Assembly (NCBI RefSeq): GCF_000003815.2
Contig: NC_049980.1
Coordinates: forward strand, 16,079,598 to 16,143,597
Source: Branchiostoma floridae
Lineage: Eukaryota > Chordata > Leptocardii > Amphioxiformes > Branchiostomatidae
Direction: 5' to 3'
DNA: 64,000 nt
The notes under the pieces are model-generated. The model was not told the origin of the DNA. It ran no database searches and saw only the letters and a list, made by a program, of their open reading frames with translations. Position 1 is the stretch's first letter; every line of letters begins with the position of its first letter. The position numbers were made by a program, and so were the translations under genes. Positions 1 through 13,889 of the stretch are shown here, piece by piece.

Positions 1-1771
1 TTGATACGCAAAGTGCTGACTTGAAACTTCATGTTAAAGCTACAGGAAAGCTTGATGAATTATAGAGTTGAACAATGTCTCTCAATCTCTCTCTGTACTT
101 GTATGTATGTCCTTTATTCATATTCAGGCAAAAAAACATCATCAATTGGGTCCAAACACTAAGTGATGACACAGAGTGGATATGGCTAGTAGTGGGGTGG
201 TGGAGAAGGGAGGTAATTGTACATTACATCATTTAGATAATGGTGTAAATTACCATGGATGTCAGTCTATACAAGATAACTACCAGCACGGACTGCCCGT
301 GGGGCCGCACGTAGTGATGGATGACTCGCCGTGAGGGCGGGAATTACACTTGGGAGAAGTGATCAATAAAAGCTATTACCGTCCTTTAGTCGATACAAAT
401 GACCCCCATACATTCCTATCTGTTCAAGTTCCCTGCATTATCACCCAGGGTAATTCTTTCGTCCCTTCGGAGTGATGACGGTTTTCGATCGTGGGAAAGG
501 TAGAAACGTTTGAGTATAAATTGTATGGGGTAAAAGTAACGCGGCATTCCTGACCCTTTGTAATGCTTCAATATCACATATATCTTTAAATGGAAAAAGA
601 CTACAGTTACAAATCTTACATATCATTCCTTACATAATGTAAAGCACTTACCAACAAGTTTTCGGCCAACTCTCTGACCCTTCTCAGCTTCATATGACCC
701 GAAGCCAAAGTCACATGACCTGAGCGGAAGTGCGACGTCAACAACGAGTCAAAGGTGCCTGGAAGTCGGTATCTGCCGCCGTCTCTATTGATGGATAGTC
801 AATGGGTCCCAAATTGCATCATGTAGATAGCCTCTTTAACACTCCTTTTGGATAATAATCCTGTTCACTATCCAATATTCTGACTTTGTCCAAATCCACT
901 GAATGCTTAGCTACGGGGACTTGATATGAATGTGCTGGGAAACGGTTGCATGCCGTCTGTTCTCTGAGAACCTGTGTAGTGTAACATTGTGACATTGATG
1001 ATGATGTTTAAAACATTGGTGGTGGTGTGTTTTTTTTTTTTAAATCACCGCCGTCTTTGAGGATAGTTTGACTAAAGACTCCTGGCATCAAACAAACTCT
1101 ATTTTGTAAATACATAAAATAGTATTGACTGTGAAACATTCAAACAGTCAACTGTTCGTTTACTTTCATTTAAGTCCTTTAGCATGGGTGGGACGTTGGG
1201 CCATGGAGGGCCCTTTGATCAAGAGTTACTGCTGTTGTAACTTTGTCAGCACAATCGCCGGGAGTTTAGAAGCCCCAGGAGTATTCAGTTGGTTTTGTTT
1301 GACCGAAAGTTGGATTGGAATGGAGGGATTGAGAGCACCGGTAGGCATTTCCACGTAATGGATTTCGGTAACCTCTTTACCTCCGATCCGCCTGGAGGCC
1401 TGGAACAGCCGAAGGTCAAATAAAACCAATCAATGTTGAACAGACGAATGTTCCAGTAAGGATTGTACCTCCCGGAAGACAGATTTTACCTTTTGTTTCT
1501 TTATTACGCCCGTGACGAATCAAGGCAAGCTGAACAGTCTGGCAAAGTATCTTCAGCTTTTACGACCAGACTTTGCTAACCACATGATAAAGATGGATGT
1601 ATGCATGATTCACGTTCATCTGGGGCAAAGGCAGAATGATTGGCACCATTGACATGACCTTGTAATAGTTGAAATATTATCAATATCACACATTAATCTA
1701 CATCACACACTTACAGAGTGCTATTCAACTCTTCTAGAACCGATATTCTATAACCAGGCAGGTGTCGGATA
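1..1771. other. non-coding stretch, no gene seen
   Basis: No open frame here reads like a conserved protein, and I see no clear repeat family member. A short homopolymer T run lies near 1029-1041. Open frames of 60-77 codons exist on both strands but overlap each other and look like chance. Confidence 0.5.
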
Positions 1772-2149
1772 NNNNNNNNNNNNNNNNNNNNNNNNNNNNN
1801 NNNNNNNNNNNNNNNNNNNNNNNNNNNNNNNNNNNNNNNNNNNNNNNNNNNNNNNNNNNNNNNNNNNNNNNNNNNNNNNNNNNNNNNNNNNNNNNNNNNN
1901 NNNNNNNNNNNNNNNNNNNNNNNNNNNNNNNNNNNNNNNNNNNNNNNNNNNNNNNNNNNNNNNNNNNNNNNNNNNNNNNNNNNNNNNNNNNNNNNNNNNN
2001 NNNNNNNNNNNNNNNNNNNNNNNNNNNNNNNNNNNNNNNNNNNNNNNNNNNNNNNNNNNNNNNNNNNNNNNNNNNNNNNNNNNNNNNNNNNNNNNNNNNN
2101 NNNNNNNNNNNNNNNNNNNNNNNNNNNNNNNNNNNNNNNNNNNNNNNNN
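1772..2149. other. assembly gap (378 N)
   Basis: An unbroken run of N. Apparent open frames that run through it carry no information. The length is not a round number, so it was probably estimated from read pairs. Confidence 0.99.
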
Positions 2150-5100
2150 GCCAATATTTCCTCCAGACTTAGTAAGTACAATGGATTAGAGGCTTTGCTC
2201 GACACTTGATAATGGCCTTGGGAGGTAATAACTAGAACGTCTTGCCGGTTGCCCCTAACGCTCTTTTTTTAAGATACAAGAAGGTTCCTTGAGGTGATAA
2301 TAAAGAATATATTGCTTACTAAGACACAGGCGTGCGCTCCGCTCCCCGCTGATCTTGCCACTGGCTGTTGCGATATCATTGATGCTAAAAATAAGTCACT
2401 GTTTGTCAGGCGTTTGGAAAATATACCTACAGTACATAGTACAGCAAAAACCTTTCTGTCAAGGAGTAGAAAAATGATTTACAACCTCATTCCACTAAAG
2501 GTAACGACCTCTGAGCGATAGAAAAATTCAAACTGTCGTTTCAAAAGCAGGGTCGTAAAAATTCTCCTTTATCTTACCGCACAATGTACCCCCGGGGGTC
2601 TTAGGGAGATGGATTGAAAAGAAAACTGTCATAATTCTAGGTCTAAACTGATTTTACTATATTGTATTTAGTGTTCATCGCACAAGACCCCGCCAGTATT
2701 GTCAAATTCCGGTGACTTATACATGTTCGTTTTGTTATCGGTCAGTGAAGGGGCAGGGTAAAGGCACGCCCTCAAGCACTGATGTGGCTCTTTCCTGGAA
2801 TATTGATTCCAATAGTCTGATTTGTAAATTCCATGTCTAGTCTGTGCGGCAATAATTATATTGTCCCCAGTACAGTTTCTGAGGGAAGGACGTTAAAATG
2901 AATCCAGGAAAAATCCATCTAATATGGTTCCGAGTCGCCTCTTCCCCTACCTTTACCTGGGTGCCCCGCTCCAGCTACAGTGATGTAACCCCTAGCGAGG
3001 CGGTCGCTATCTCCAGCGCCATAACAGTGCAAGGTTCTGTCCCAAGTGCTCTAAAGGATCCAGAGAATGGCACTGGGAGGTAAAATACTCTGATCCCAAA
3101 CCTTTCAGCAGAAAGAAAAAAAAACTCAATATCTTGATGCCCTTTTCTGTTTTGATTTTACAGATTACAGGTCTTAGACTAACCCACAGGCGAATGCCTT
3201 TCCGCTGGAAGTCATTCATTCATTCATTCATTAACTTATTGGAACGTACCCATGTTGCAGTTTTCTTTTCATATAAACCAGCCTTTCCGTGTGACTATCT
3301 CAGCACAACGTCGTAAAATGCTCAAATTCCCTGATGAAGCCCGATGAATAAATGTGGCCCGTACATCCTGATGTAGACTTCATCTCTAAGCTCTGTCTCT
3401 AAGCAGTCATTATCTCGAGATCATCATGTCGGCAGACAGCCAGGGTCAAAATTTCTGTGAATTTTGATTGTAGGAATATTTCGTCAATGTTACTTGATTG
3501 CTAGGGACAACGGTACCGTTTCTTGGAAAAGCCTGGCTTACACAAAGACACAGCTTCTTGGGACGAATGCATTAATGGTAAAAGTGAACCATTAACGGAC
3601 CGATTAAGGGTGAACACATGTCCTTGGCGTCATACTCGACTCATAGTCCTATATTTCGGTAACTGTACATTATTGTCACGTCCTCGACAACAACTCCATC
3701 ATGCAGTACACAGTCTCACACCATCGTCAACTGCTTCCTCGTCATGGACACATGAAAGTTAAACATCGATCACTGGCGCCAAGGACATCTAATTAGATTG
3801 CTTTGTCCAATCAGCTGGATACAGCTTTTAAAAGGGGATTTCAAATAGCAGTCGAGAAGTGCAAGAACACGAATAGTTTCCGTGATATGTCAGAAAACGA
3901 TCTCCGACGACGATAATGGGCGGCTGATGTCTCAGGCACGTGAGCAGGTTCGGGAACATCCTCGCATACAAGGCGTTGTCTAGCCCTTCTTTCCCCAATA
4001 ATGCTAGTTGACGCGTCGCGGCGCCATTGCACATTTATAAGATTAAGAAACGTGCTTGCTCTGTCTAAGACGTTTATTAAGAAATGGAGATTAACTTATT
4101 TCATTCTTTTCCTAAGACATGCCTTTGTGTTGACATATCGGCTGGGTGTGATGAACATGTCAGAGTATTACGCCCTACCATCGATCTCTGCAAGCTGGCC
4201 AACTTTACTCTGGTCTCCCCAACTCGCTGAACATAGCGCAGTTTATTAGATCATTTGGGCCTAAAAGCTTTAAAGTAAAGTATGCTACAGATCCTCCAAA
4301 GTGGGCAGTAAATATGTACTCTATTCTCAAGAGCACTGAGAGTGGTTCAATACTTTCTCAGTCGGGCGGAAAATGGCACGAAATGTGCAGGATTAGCCAG
4401 CAGAAGGGTTTGGTCGGGAATGTTCTTATGCCCCGATGTACCGTGTCTTCAAGAATCACTTATTGTTGGGCTCCGACTTGGTTTTAACGTCTTTTAGGGT
4501 TTTCTTTTTGTCATGCTTTTGTCATTTTGTCATGTTTTCCTTTTTCCACCAAATGTAGAATAGATGACAGAATAAAAAGCCCACAAAAAGTATAAAAAAG
4601 ACGTCAAAACAGACCGGAGTCTGACCTCTGCTTGGGGGGTATTATGTTTTAATAACTGCGACTGGTGGATGACATAAATATGATACCAGTCCGTCCAGAT
4701 CACGGTGCGACACGGAAATAACACTCGATACATTGTAGTGATAACCTATCATTTTATGAAAAAATAACATAACGTTATATGATTCATGGAAGATGATACA
4801 CGATCCATCTGTTCCGTTCAGTTGGTTCTTGTAACCCCGCTATGTCACAGACGCCTTCGCTTTTAATCACATTTCTAAAGAGTTACAGCAATTCTGATTC
4901 ATTGCAGGAAGGTCTGTCTCATAAAGTCGACTCAAGAAAGATGTTCATCAGCCAGAATGAAACACGTATGAACAGTTTAAAGTTACTGTGAAACTCCTGA
5001 CTCATGAAGTAACCGCGGCTGTCTGTGAGCATCCAGTTGTTCCACTCACGGAAGGCGTCTAGATTCTGGACGTCTTAAGTCAATGGAATGATCGAGACAT

Positions 5101-6588
5101 TGATTTTAAATTACGCCACTGTGTCTATTTATACTTATTTTGGAACATATGGTAGCCAGGGCCAGGGGATAGTTTTATATATATAGTATTAAAGTCCTAG
5201 TATGGTCCAATATCACAGGGGACACATGATTAATTCACTAGACAAGACAACGCCATCGTTGAGCTTTGCCCATGACTTTTAAATGTCAGTGATAAAGGCA
5301 GGTAGTAATCACCCAGTAATCAAGTATAAATGGCATCTGCATGTTAGTGCATTTTTCATATGCACAAGAGCGCAACTCATTACCATGTTCCTGAGTGTGA
5401 ACATTTAGTATGAACTCACTCCTCCCCATCACGGCTAAGGCGCTGTTTATCTTTAATACTGCAGCATATCCCCCAGGTGGCGCCATAATGGCATATGTGC
5501 TATAACATGGAGAGATAAGCCGGTGTGTATCTATGAACATTGTTATAGCTGACTGGCCACTATCACCCAGCCATAACTGTGCACAGTGATGTGTGACCAT
5601 CTAAGGCCTAGGAAAATGTTGTGCGGCTACCCGACCGACCCTAGCAAAACCTGCCGACCCTGGCGTTTTGTGTGGGAGAAGAAGACCCTACCTAACAACC
5701 CCATACAACCCCATTTTTTCAGCACGTAATCAGAAACACAACATTAACTTTCTTCGGCCTAAGTGCCGACAGTTCCGGTGAGATCCGTGTGTGTGATCTG
5801 TCTGGTGGGTTTATATGATTAGTAACACATGGCATTGTGGATCAATATCTGCGTGTGGCTGAGCAGCTCGAATCATTAGTGAGTTCGATCGGAAACGTAC
5901 CGACATTCGCCAGAATCTGCTGTGCTATCAATGTCAAGGTAACGGCCCTGGCCATGATGTACTAAAGAATCACACATTTCAATAATATGCTTCCGGTCAG
6001 ATATTGGTCATAACTGCTAAACAGTGGTGTCATATTGAACATAGAGAATTAAACTGCAAGGCACTAGTAGATCAAAGAATTTTGGTGAGCAGCTTTTCAC
6101 GAGCATCCGCCATCTTTCCTCAGCACGAAGGGTAGTCACCTTGAAAGGTTGTATCCCCACATTAAAGTAAATGTATACTTAGGAATTGGACAAGCTTGAG
6201 ACGTCGCAGTTTTGATTCGTCGCAATTCTAATTTTGTGCGGTGCTACACAGTTTTGAAATATTGATGGTGTGGATATGGTGTTTTGATACAGTATTTAAA
6301 AGTACTCACGGTATCGATTGTTCATGGACTACGACGAAGCCCGCTCGTAGCCTCAACAAGGTAACTCAGCTCTGCTCTAGAATTGATGAAGACAAATTAC
6401 GAGCAACTAAACCGTGGTACCCGCGCAATTTCCTCTCCAGGGACGAAAGGCTTTATTGACCTTGGAAATCCCCTGGTGTCTGAATATTCATCTTATCTAA
6501 TCCAGTCAAGGGGTGCCTCAAGTCCCACGGAAATTTGGAACGATCTCTAGGTGTCTTTTAGGGTCCTTCTCCACTTGACGAAGATCAC
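2150..6588. other. non-coding stretch, no gene seen
   Basis: I find no supportable gene. A five-unit CATT microsatellite sits at 3213-3232. Open frames up to about 104 codons (5286-5600, minus strand) have no recognisable motif and biased, chance-like composition. Confidence 0.45.
3213..3232. repeat. (CATT)5 microsatellite
   Basis: Five perfect CATT units. A similar run of about four units occurs at 14250-14266. Confidence 0.9.
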
Positions 6589-6598
6589 ACTGCGCTCT

Positions 6599-6842
6599 AA
6601 CATGGAATCCAGTCCTTCGTGGCTTGGCCTACATAGCTAGTGTATGCTCTCTACGGGGCAGATGGAGCTCTCTGCCGTCGGAGTAATCATCTGCACTCGG
6701 TAGGATTTTCACGTGGTAGGACTTTGCTCAGTGAGCAAAACTCCTACCGGGTGTAAAAGATTACCCAGCGGCAGAAAGATTCTCCTGTCGACATGTCCCG
6801 AAGGTAGCCTCGCCAATCCACGCTTGGCTGGATTCCAGGTTA
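6599..6842. mobile_element. foldback MITE with 8-10 bp target duplication
   Basis: The element begins AACATGGAATCCAG and ends with the inverted counterpart CTGGATTCCAGGTT. Partial arm matches continue inwards (for example TCTGCCG and GTAATC on the left against GATTAC and CGGCAGA on the right). The centre is a near-perfect hairpin at 6716-6749 (TTTGCTCA / TGAGCAAA inside GGTAGGA / TCCTACC). The 10-mer ACTGCGCTCT flanks both ends, at 6589-6598 and 6843-6852. It reads as a target-site duplication, extended by chance if the true length is 8 or 9. That length fits the hAT or MULE class of DNA transposons; the TIR does not decide between them. There is no coding capacity. Confidence 0.7.
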
Positions 6843-6852
6843 ACTGCGCTCT

Positions 6853-7029
6853 CACGGCGACCTAAAGTGTATGTTTATAACCTTCAATTTCATACTGGGT
6901 ATATCATACAAAATTGAAAAGTATGACTTACAGGACAACGCGTAAAAAATCGTTTTAGTTCATACGATTCGTTGAGTGATCTGTTAAATTTTAGGTCGCA
7001 GAGAGAGAACCGTTCTGGTGGAAAGGGGG
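6853..7029 (+). mobile_element. copy of the CCACTAGACGGCG MITE family, 5' end degraded
   Basis: It begins with a remnant ACGGCGACC directly after the target duplication of the foldback MITE. The internal sequence matches the family (…CTTCAATTTCAT…, …TTCGTTGAGTGATCTG…). It ends AGGTCGCAGAGAGAG…TTCTGGTGGAAAGGGGG, the family 3' end. The adjacency suggests the foldback element inserted at or beside this copy. Confidence 0.6.
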
Positions 7030-7385
7030 TAACGTTACATGTATTAGCAACAAGGAACTTTGTGCGTTACTCAGACTCTAGTTCATTCGTACAAACTGTT
7101 GCCAGGAACAATAATTTTACATCTCAGACAATGGCCGCTTCCAACTGAATTGATCTGTTCTGCTGACTCTCAACGTGCCCTATGTGGAGAGCAGGTTCTT
7201 GCATTGCTTCACTTCAGACACTAGTGAAATGTTCATTGCCCGTTGTTCCTCCAACCCAATTGAGATTTCTTTCTTGCAGTGTGAAACATTTAAGATATCA
7301 GGTTTCAAAATCCCCACAAAATCTTGAAGCAAGAGGCACTACAAAACTGTTGAACCCCACATCGAACACGTCAACGTAACGTTAC

Positions 7386-7638
7386 NNNNNNNNNNNNNNN
7401 NNNNNNNNNNNNNNNNNNNNNNNNNNNNNNNNNNNNNNNNNNNNNNNNNNNNNNNNNNNNNNNNNNNNNNNNNNNNNNNNNNNNNNNNNNNNNNNNNNNN
7501 NNNNNNNNNNNNNNNNNNNNNNNNNNNNNNNNNNNNNNNNNNNNNNNNNNNNNNNNNNNNNNNNNNNNNNNNNNNNNNNNNNNNNNNNNNNNNNNNNNNN
7601 NNNNNNNNNNNNNNNNNNNNNNNNNNNNNNNNNNNNNN
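7386..7638. other. assembly gap (253 N)
   Basis: Run of N. Sequence on either side shows no gene that would span it. Confidence 0.99.
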
Positions 7639-8953
7639 GTCATCAACAAGCTGATTTCATCATCGCTTGGACGCCAGTGATGCAGTAAAGTATCGGTTGA
7701 TACTGGGTTTCATTCTACGATTAGGAGGACTTTTCCAAGAAATTACTAGGTTCGTGCAACTTCTAAATCACATATTCCACGTATTCTACTCACGTTTTTC
7801 AAGGCTCTTACTGCTCACTTTGTACTTCGAAAATAGTTCTGGCCACTCAAAAACCGACATACGCACAAGTTGAAACTACTGTATTCAGAACCTGTTTTAC
7901 GTGTTTGATAAAGAGACTTTGGGCGTCGAGAGGACAAACAATTTGACAGACGGATGATCTTCATTGGCGTGGAAAGCCCAATCCCCTGACATCTGACATG
8001 ATGGGGCGCACGAGCTCCAACCCGCTGGTGATTAGGATTCCGAACACTCCTGCCAGTCACAACAGACGGGCGAACACCGCCCTCGGTATGTAGTCAAGGC
8101 TGTATTGTCGATCATTGTTGTAACGTTACCATTACACTGAAAAACTGTCACCATCATGGACAGCCTCTTACAGGTTTGAGAAAGGATGCATTCAAGATGT
8201 TAACGGTATGCAGCTGTCTGGATTCAATCGGCAGCCATGTAAGGTACGTCTTGATGCAGCTTGATGTTTTGTGCCTAGTTTTGCTGCCACATCTTTGCAT
8301 CTGAGGCATTTCAATTGGTCACTACTATCCTTGTTGGTCACTGGAACTGTGGCAATGCATTGTTTTAGTCTTTTAAGAATGTTGATCTTGGGAAGACCAG
8401 ATTTCCTTTCTCCTGAATGTATTAGCTCTCTCGAGAATCATCAGATCTTATTGATTCAATCATCATTTTTGATAAATTACAGTCATTTGAAGCCGGCTTG
8501 ACCACGATCATTTAAAGGACATTTTGATTGACATCAGTTGTTCCACTTGAAGCTAACGGTTTAGATTCGTGGTATACGGCAATGCCTATACTGCGGCAAT
8601 GGGTAAATAATCGTTTTTACTTTTTCCCACGCCATAAATTCCACCACCCCTATTGTCGTAGGAGCCCCTTGTGGCCCACGTCTAATCAATATCTTTAAAA
8701 TCTCAAACCACAATTGTTGGCTAAAATGCCCACTGATCTTCATTGACCTCTCCGTCCAGCTAGAGCATTAATCAACTGCTTGGTCAGATGCGTTCTGACA
8801 AACGTTTGGTGGTGGTCCCGACACTAGCCGTCAATTGGGAATGCTGCAGGGGTAAAGGGCATTACTTTTTAATCTATATAGGTACATGGGTGGTGCACTT
8901 GCCTATGTGAAAGGACAGCATCAGATCGTCCACGAACACCATTGCCGTAAGGT
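7639..8953. other. non-coding stretch, no gene seen
   Basis: No gene or strong repeat is visible; only short random open frames. Confidence 0.4.
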
Positions 8954-9162
8954 GAACGCCGAGCGGTCGCACAGCGACCAGAATTGGAGTTGTGTGAACC
9001 TTGGTTTCGTAATAAGAAATGCGATGCGATATCTAAAAGTTTTATTCAAAAGACAAACTACACATTACGTTTGAAAGATCCGTTCTTCATCTATGAAATT
9101 CATAGAACAATCTGTCAAATCTTTGATCTCGGCGCGGTCGCAGCCTCTAGTGGAAATGGAGT
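8954..9162 (+). mobile_element. copy of the CCACTAGACGGCG MITE family
   Basis: Starts with a variant of the family head (GAACGCCGAGCGGTCGCACAGCGACC, split by mutations). It carries the shared middle (GTGTGAACCTTGGTTTCGTA) and the shared tail (CTATGAAATTCATAGAACAATCTGTCAAATC), then ends GCGGTCGCAGCCTCTAGTGGAAATGG. Similarity is by eye to the copies at 21092, 32702 and 38029. Confidence 0.75.
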
Positions 9163-12100
9163 GTAATGAATGGTGAGTGCTTTGTTCAAGTCGGATAAGA
9201 CATTGTGAGACGCGTGACCTTAGCTGGGCCTTCAATATGTCGCCACCCAGGCTGATGCATTACGGGTGCAATAATAGGGTGGTTCGTAGTACAGTGGACC
9301 TTTCAGTTCATGGGACGACTTGTCATGACTGATAAACGTCATTTAGGCTGGAATCTTCACTCAGGACATGAGGGTCTTGATCCTCGTAGGCAACGTATAT
9401 AGAAACAGAAATCTAAAACAGAAACAAACAAACAAAAGCAATTTTTTTTCAGATATGTCGAGTGTATCGTATTAGTCGGCTATGATGACCTCTGTCAAAC
9501 TATCTCTGGTCATGATTCCCGCGCAATTGCCCGGCATGCAGGCGCTTTGTTTAGAAATGCATCTTCGAACCGCTCAAAGTGTACTTTTTTGGTACCGTTG
9601 CATTTTGCAAATGCCAGCACTTTTGCTCTTGTCAAACACAAACTATTGACAGATATACGTAGACAGTTGGTAGACTGTAGTTAAGTGCGCACCGTCTGCA
9701 TCAGTACAAGTTCCAACTTCCAACACCCGATTATAAACACCTGCCTTTGTGGTCATTAGTCTCCAGACAGATCCATTCTCCTAATCGATGGTGACATTCC
9801 TGTCTGCCACCTTAATGAATTAAAACATCAGAGTCTATTTCACACCTAATAACTTTCGATTTCTTTCTTTCCCATAGAGCCCCATACTGACGCCGCTGTT
9901 GATGCCGGCTTCATTGTTACTTTCATCAGAAGGTCATGTTTTCAGTCGCGTTCGTGTGTGTGTGTCAGCATAGATGGATTTGTCTCTATATTTGATAAGT
10001 TGAAAGGTCTTGATAAGACCTCGAAATTACTAGTATTAGATTCCCCACCCCTAGCGGCTTGTTATGGTACTGCAATGATACTTCCTGTTTTTGTATCTTT
10101 AGATTCAGATCTGATGTTGATACAGCGTTGATGGTGATGTTTCTATCCTTTTAGATGCCGTTATTCATGACGGTGTTGATGCACCACAGAACACTAACTC
10201 TCTTATGTCAAACAGGATTGCGCTAGTGATACTCCTGGCGGTTTGAAAATGTATGTCTATTACCGGTATTGGAATAGTTGTTCCTGATTAAACAGATCCT
10301 AGGGTGTAATCTATAAAAATACGCGCTTGCAAGACCGGAAAAGTACGACTATTAGGATCGCATTGATTGAAAAGTCAATAAATCCATACCGAGTAGGGTC
10401 ATGACCGATTCGGTCTATGAGGATTTCAATAGATTAGACCAGGACAAGGAGACTGGGGAAACTGCCAGGGGATACCTTCCACTGTGGGACTCTGATGGGC
10501 ATTAGACATGGATCTAAGAAGGCTGTATCGGCATTCTGGTTGACAGAGGAATCAAACTTTATTGATACTTTTGTTACCTTCATTATATATCATCACTGTC
10601 TTATTAATTTCTCCAAGGGCACATCTTACGATGATCTGCATGAACAAGTGCGATTGCATGTTAGTTTATACTACTTTGGAGTATTTTAAAAGAAATTGCA
10701 GACATTTCTGATTAATGATTCTAATGAGGTTGCTGAAGAAGAGAATTAGATGGTAGATAACACATTTCTTGTTCTCTGAGCTCACCACCCGACGATCTAA
10801 CAAATAAGTCCCTCATTGGTCTGCTGAAACGGCCTTTGGGGCGTGCCATCAATAAGGTTGGGTGGTTTTGATCGGTAAGGGGCATCCTCTTTATATTTAT
10901 GATAGAAGTCAGAGATCAGTGAACCTCATTATTGAGGCATGTGGAGGAGGATGCAAACGAAGTCATAACATCACAACAGCCACAAAGTTATAGAGTTTAA
11001 ACAAATAGCTGGGCCTTTCAACCTGCACAAAGAGGTCGCTGATGCTTCAAACCTTTTTGGATATTAACTTCTCCATCCTGACCTGAGGGCCCTTCTTCGC
11101 CTCCTTTACTAATTTACATGTACATTTAAGGGACGAGGGTCAACTAAGGCTCTTAACCTTGCTTAACCCCTGTGGCAACGCAATAGATTATCAACCGGTA
11201 TCATTACTTAGATGTCTCTGCTCGGATCGACAACGAACAGAAACACCATCCATCTCTAGTAAGATTGTTCTCACATGTAGTGTACCTACTTCCTAGGGGT
11301 CCTGTCAAGTCTGCGAAAGCATATTCGTGTTACAGCGTGATATATGAAGTATTGCACTTCAATAAGGTCGTATGAAACATTGGCATTGCCTGTAATCGCT
11401 TAATTTCTAATTAACCAGCTGCAGGATTGCTGGAATTCGTAAGCACTTTCCTGAACTGCATCCCTTTCCACTTCATCACAATACAAAACAGGGCTACGTA
11501 CTGTGATAAAGTTAAAAAGAGGAAGCGCCATTTTCACCTGGGACCTCATATCTACTTCTTCGAATATCAAGCCGGCATATTCTATTAATGGTCGATATGA
11601 CAGGCTATGCTTTCAACTATCACTATCATTACTTACCCAAATGCCACCACGCCAGGGACGGCAACACTAGGGTATGGAATCCGGTGGGAAATCACATGGC
11701 TGGACAGGCTAATATACACCAGCCTGCCAAACCTCGGCTGTTTCATAAAATGCTTATAATGAAAAGGAGTCATTTTTCCGGGGGCAGGTATTACAGGCCA
11801 ATAATTCTGAATATCCCGGCGATCGATGTCTACTGGAAAGTCGTGATGGGGTTTAGTCCTACACTCGGAGGGTCTAAGATGAGAAAATAACACCGCTTAA
11901 AAAGACGATATACGGATAAAAGAACTAAAGATTAGCCCGCCTCGTCCATAATGTGTCGAGATCTATGAAGTTTGACATAAATTGATGGGGTATTTTGGAC
12001 GGCATTGCTCGGCAGACTAGCACAATAAGCAAATGATTATCGCAGTAGAAAGGCATCTAAACATGTGGGCATATCCTCAGTCAGCAAGAACAGCATATCT

Positions 12101-13833
12101 CTTAGCGATTCTAAATCTATTGTACTAAGTGGTCATCTATAGATAATCTAAATAGTTATTTAAACCCGACAGTGTTCCAAGTTGGGTTGACAATATGGCG
12201 ATTATTTTGTGATCAACCTGTCAGAATTGTGAGAGATGAGCCGTTCGTTAGTTTGGATTCTCCTGTCGTTTTCGACAGATGAGCAGGCAAACAATCACTT
12301 GCCGAGCTTCGGCGACCTGTTTGCTTGACCTGCACATATGCATGACTTTGCAAGGTGAAGGAGGGGTGGGCAAATCCTTTTCCACATTCTGGTCTACTGA
12401 TATAGACATGTAAGACGGCCCTAGCAGATGCAGCTTTGTTTGAGAGATGTGTATACCCTTATGGAATACCCTTTAAGTTTAACTAACAGCATTAATGTTG
12501 CCTTCAGTACACCAGTACCGGGACATTAGTTCGCAACAATAATGCCCGGTTTATAGTTGTCCACGTCGCACAAATCCCACCAAACTCTATGTATTACTTT
12601 CCTACCTACGTTGGTAAATGTGTGCTGTGACCTTTTCTGCAATAATCACTTGAATTGCCTTAATACTTGTATTTATATTTATAGAGTTGGACGTACAGTA
12701 CTGTTGTTGTCAACTCCTGTCGTCATGAAGTATCTTATGCCTGGCCGCGATTTACTGTTTGTGCCTTTCTGACATTCCGAGAAAGTTTCCTCTGCAGCCT
12801 ACTTAGCCCCTTGGTGCAATCATCTTATCGACCCCTGTGGTCCAACATCGGGTGATAACCTGCATTATTTACGTATCTTGTTACAGCCGAGCGATTATTA
12901 TCTGTTCTCTGCGCCTCTGTTCGACCGCTCACAGGGTGATACCATAAAGTACAATCAGCCCTTGTAACATACGTACACATGATGTATCTAGCGAGTAGTG
13001 TTGCCGCGTGAAACCAGTATGTGGTGAGTCGTTAAAGGGAGGGCGGTTCAATGTCATGAATCATACCAAGAAATCGATATATTACAAAGCGGTGCACTTG
13101 AATCCCGCCGGCGATTGCAGTTAGTGGGAGGCAATGCCATGGAAGAGAGTGGAAGTCGGCACGTGTTTGGCCAACCGTACTTCTAGGCATGAGTTATACT
13201 GACCGGCCGTGTTCGAGTTTGGAACTTGCATGTGGTCGATTTGGCCGGGAACATAATAAAGTCAGACGCCAACTGGGACTGGAGAGAGTTTTAGCCCCAC
13301 TAACTTCACTTAATACATTACATTGCAATGCAATATCACTCAAATTGTAGCCAATGTGTAGCCATTGTGCAGAAAGCACGTGCAAGAAACAGATTTTTTT
13401 AACAATTTGTGCATCTAACGTTACGCAATCTATACAATACAAAAGCTACCCAAACAACTGGATGAGTTTTGTCTTTCGTCAGTGACATTACCTGGATGTT
13501 TAGCTTTCATCGACGTGTAATTATCAACAGTTGAAATCTGTGGAATCTGCTCATTTTACATTTTTGCCCTTTGGTGGGCCTATCGTTGTGCTCATCATTC
13601 TTCTTGTCTTGAACATGACATAATCTGCTAACGCTTAACTTGTTCCAAAAATGCCATGTATCCTTGCTTTACTACTGCTAACTTTTTGGTCGATTCAAAG
13701 TCTGACAGCTTGATACATGTCGACAATTACACGCAAAATAAACTTCAAATCGACCGTAAACTTACCTTCTATAGGGAATTAATCAATCGACCGAAAGCTC
13801 ATACTGGCTGCACACAGGATACAACAGATAGCA
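9163..13833. other. non-coding stretch, no gene seen
   Basis: No supportable gene. A 100-codon frame at 11588-11890 (plus) overlaps an 86-codon frame on the other strand; neither has a recognisable domain. There is a short TG run at 9955-9963. Confidence 0.4.
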
Positions 13834-13889
13834 GTCGTAGTGCGGTCGTAGTGTGGTCGCAGCGCGATCTCCGACCTGCTGGAATGGGG
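13834..13889 (+). repeat. 3' end fragment of the CCACTAGACGGCG MITE family
   Basis: Repeated GTCGTAGTG/GGTCGCAG units lead into TGGTCGCAGCGCGATCT and finish CTGCTGGAATGGGG, matching the family 3' terminus. The 5' part is not recognisable. Confidence 0.5.

Noticed and set aside
1711-2205. Long open frames through the N runs (also 7371-7649 and 14423-14797)
   Set aside because: They are artefacts of unknown bases being read as open.
2994-3120. Plus-strand frame with a Cys-Pro-x-Cys motif
   Set aside because: Only about 45 codons, opens at a stop and ends in poly-Lys from an A run; probably chance.
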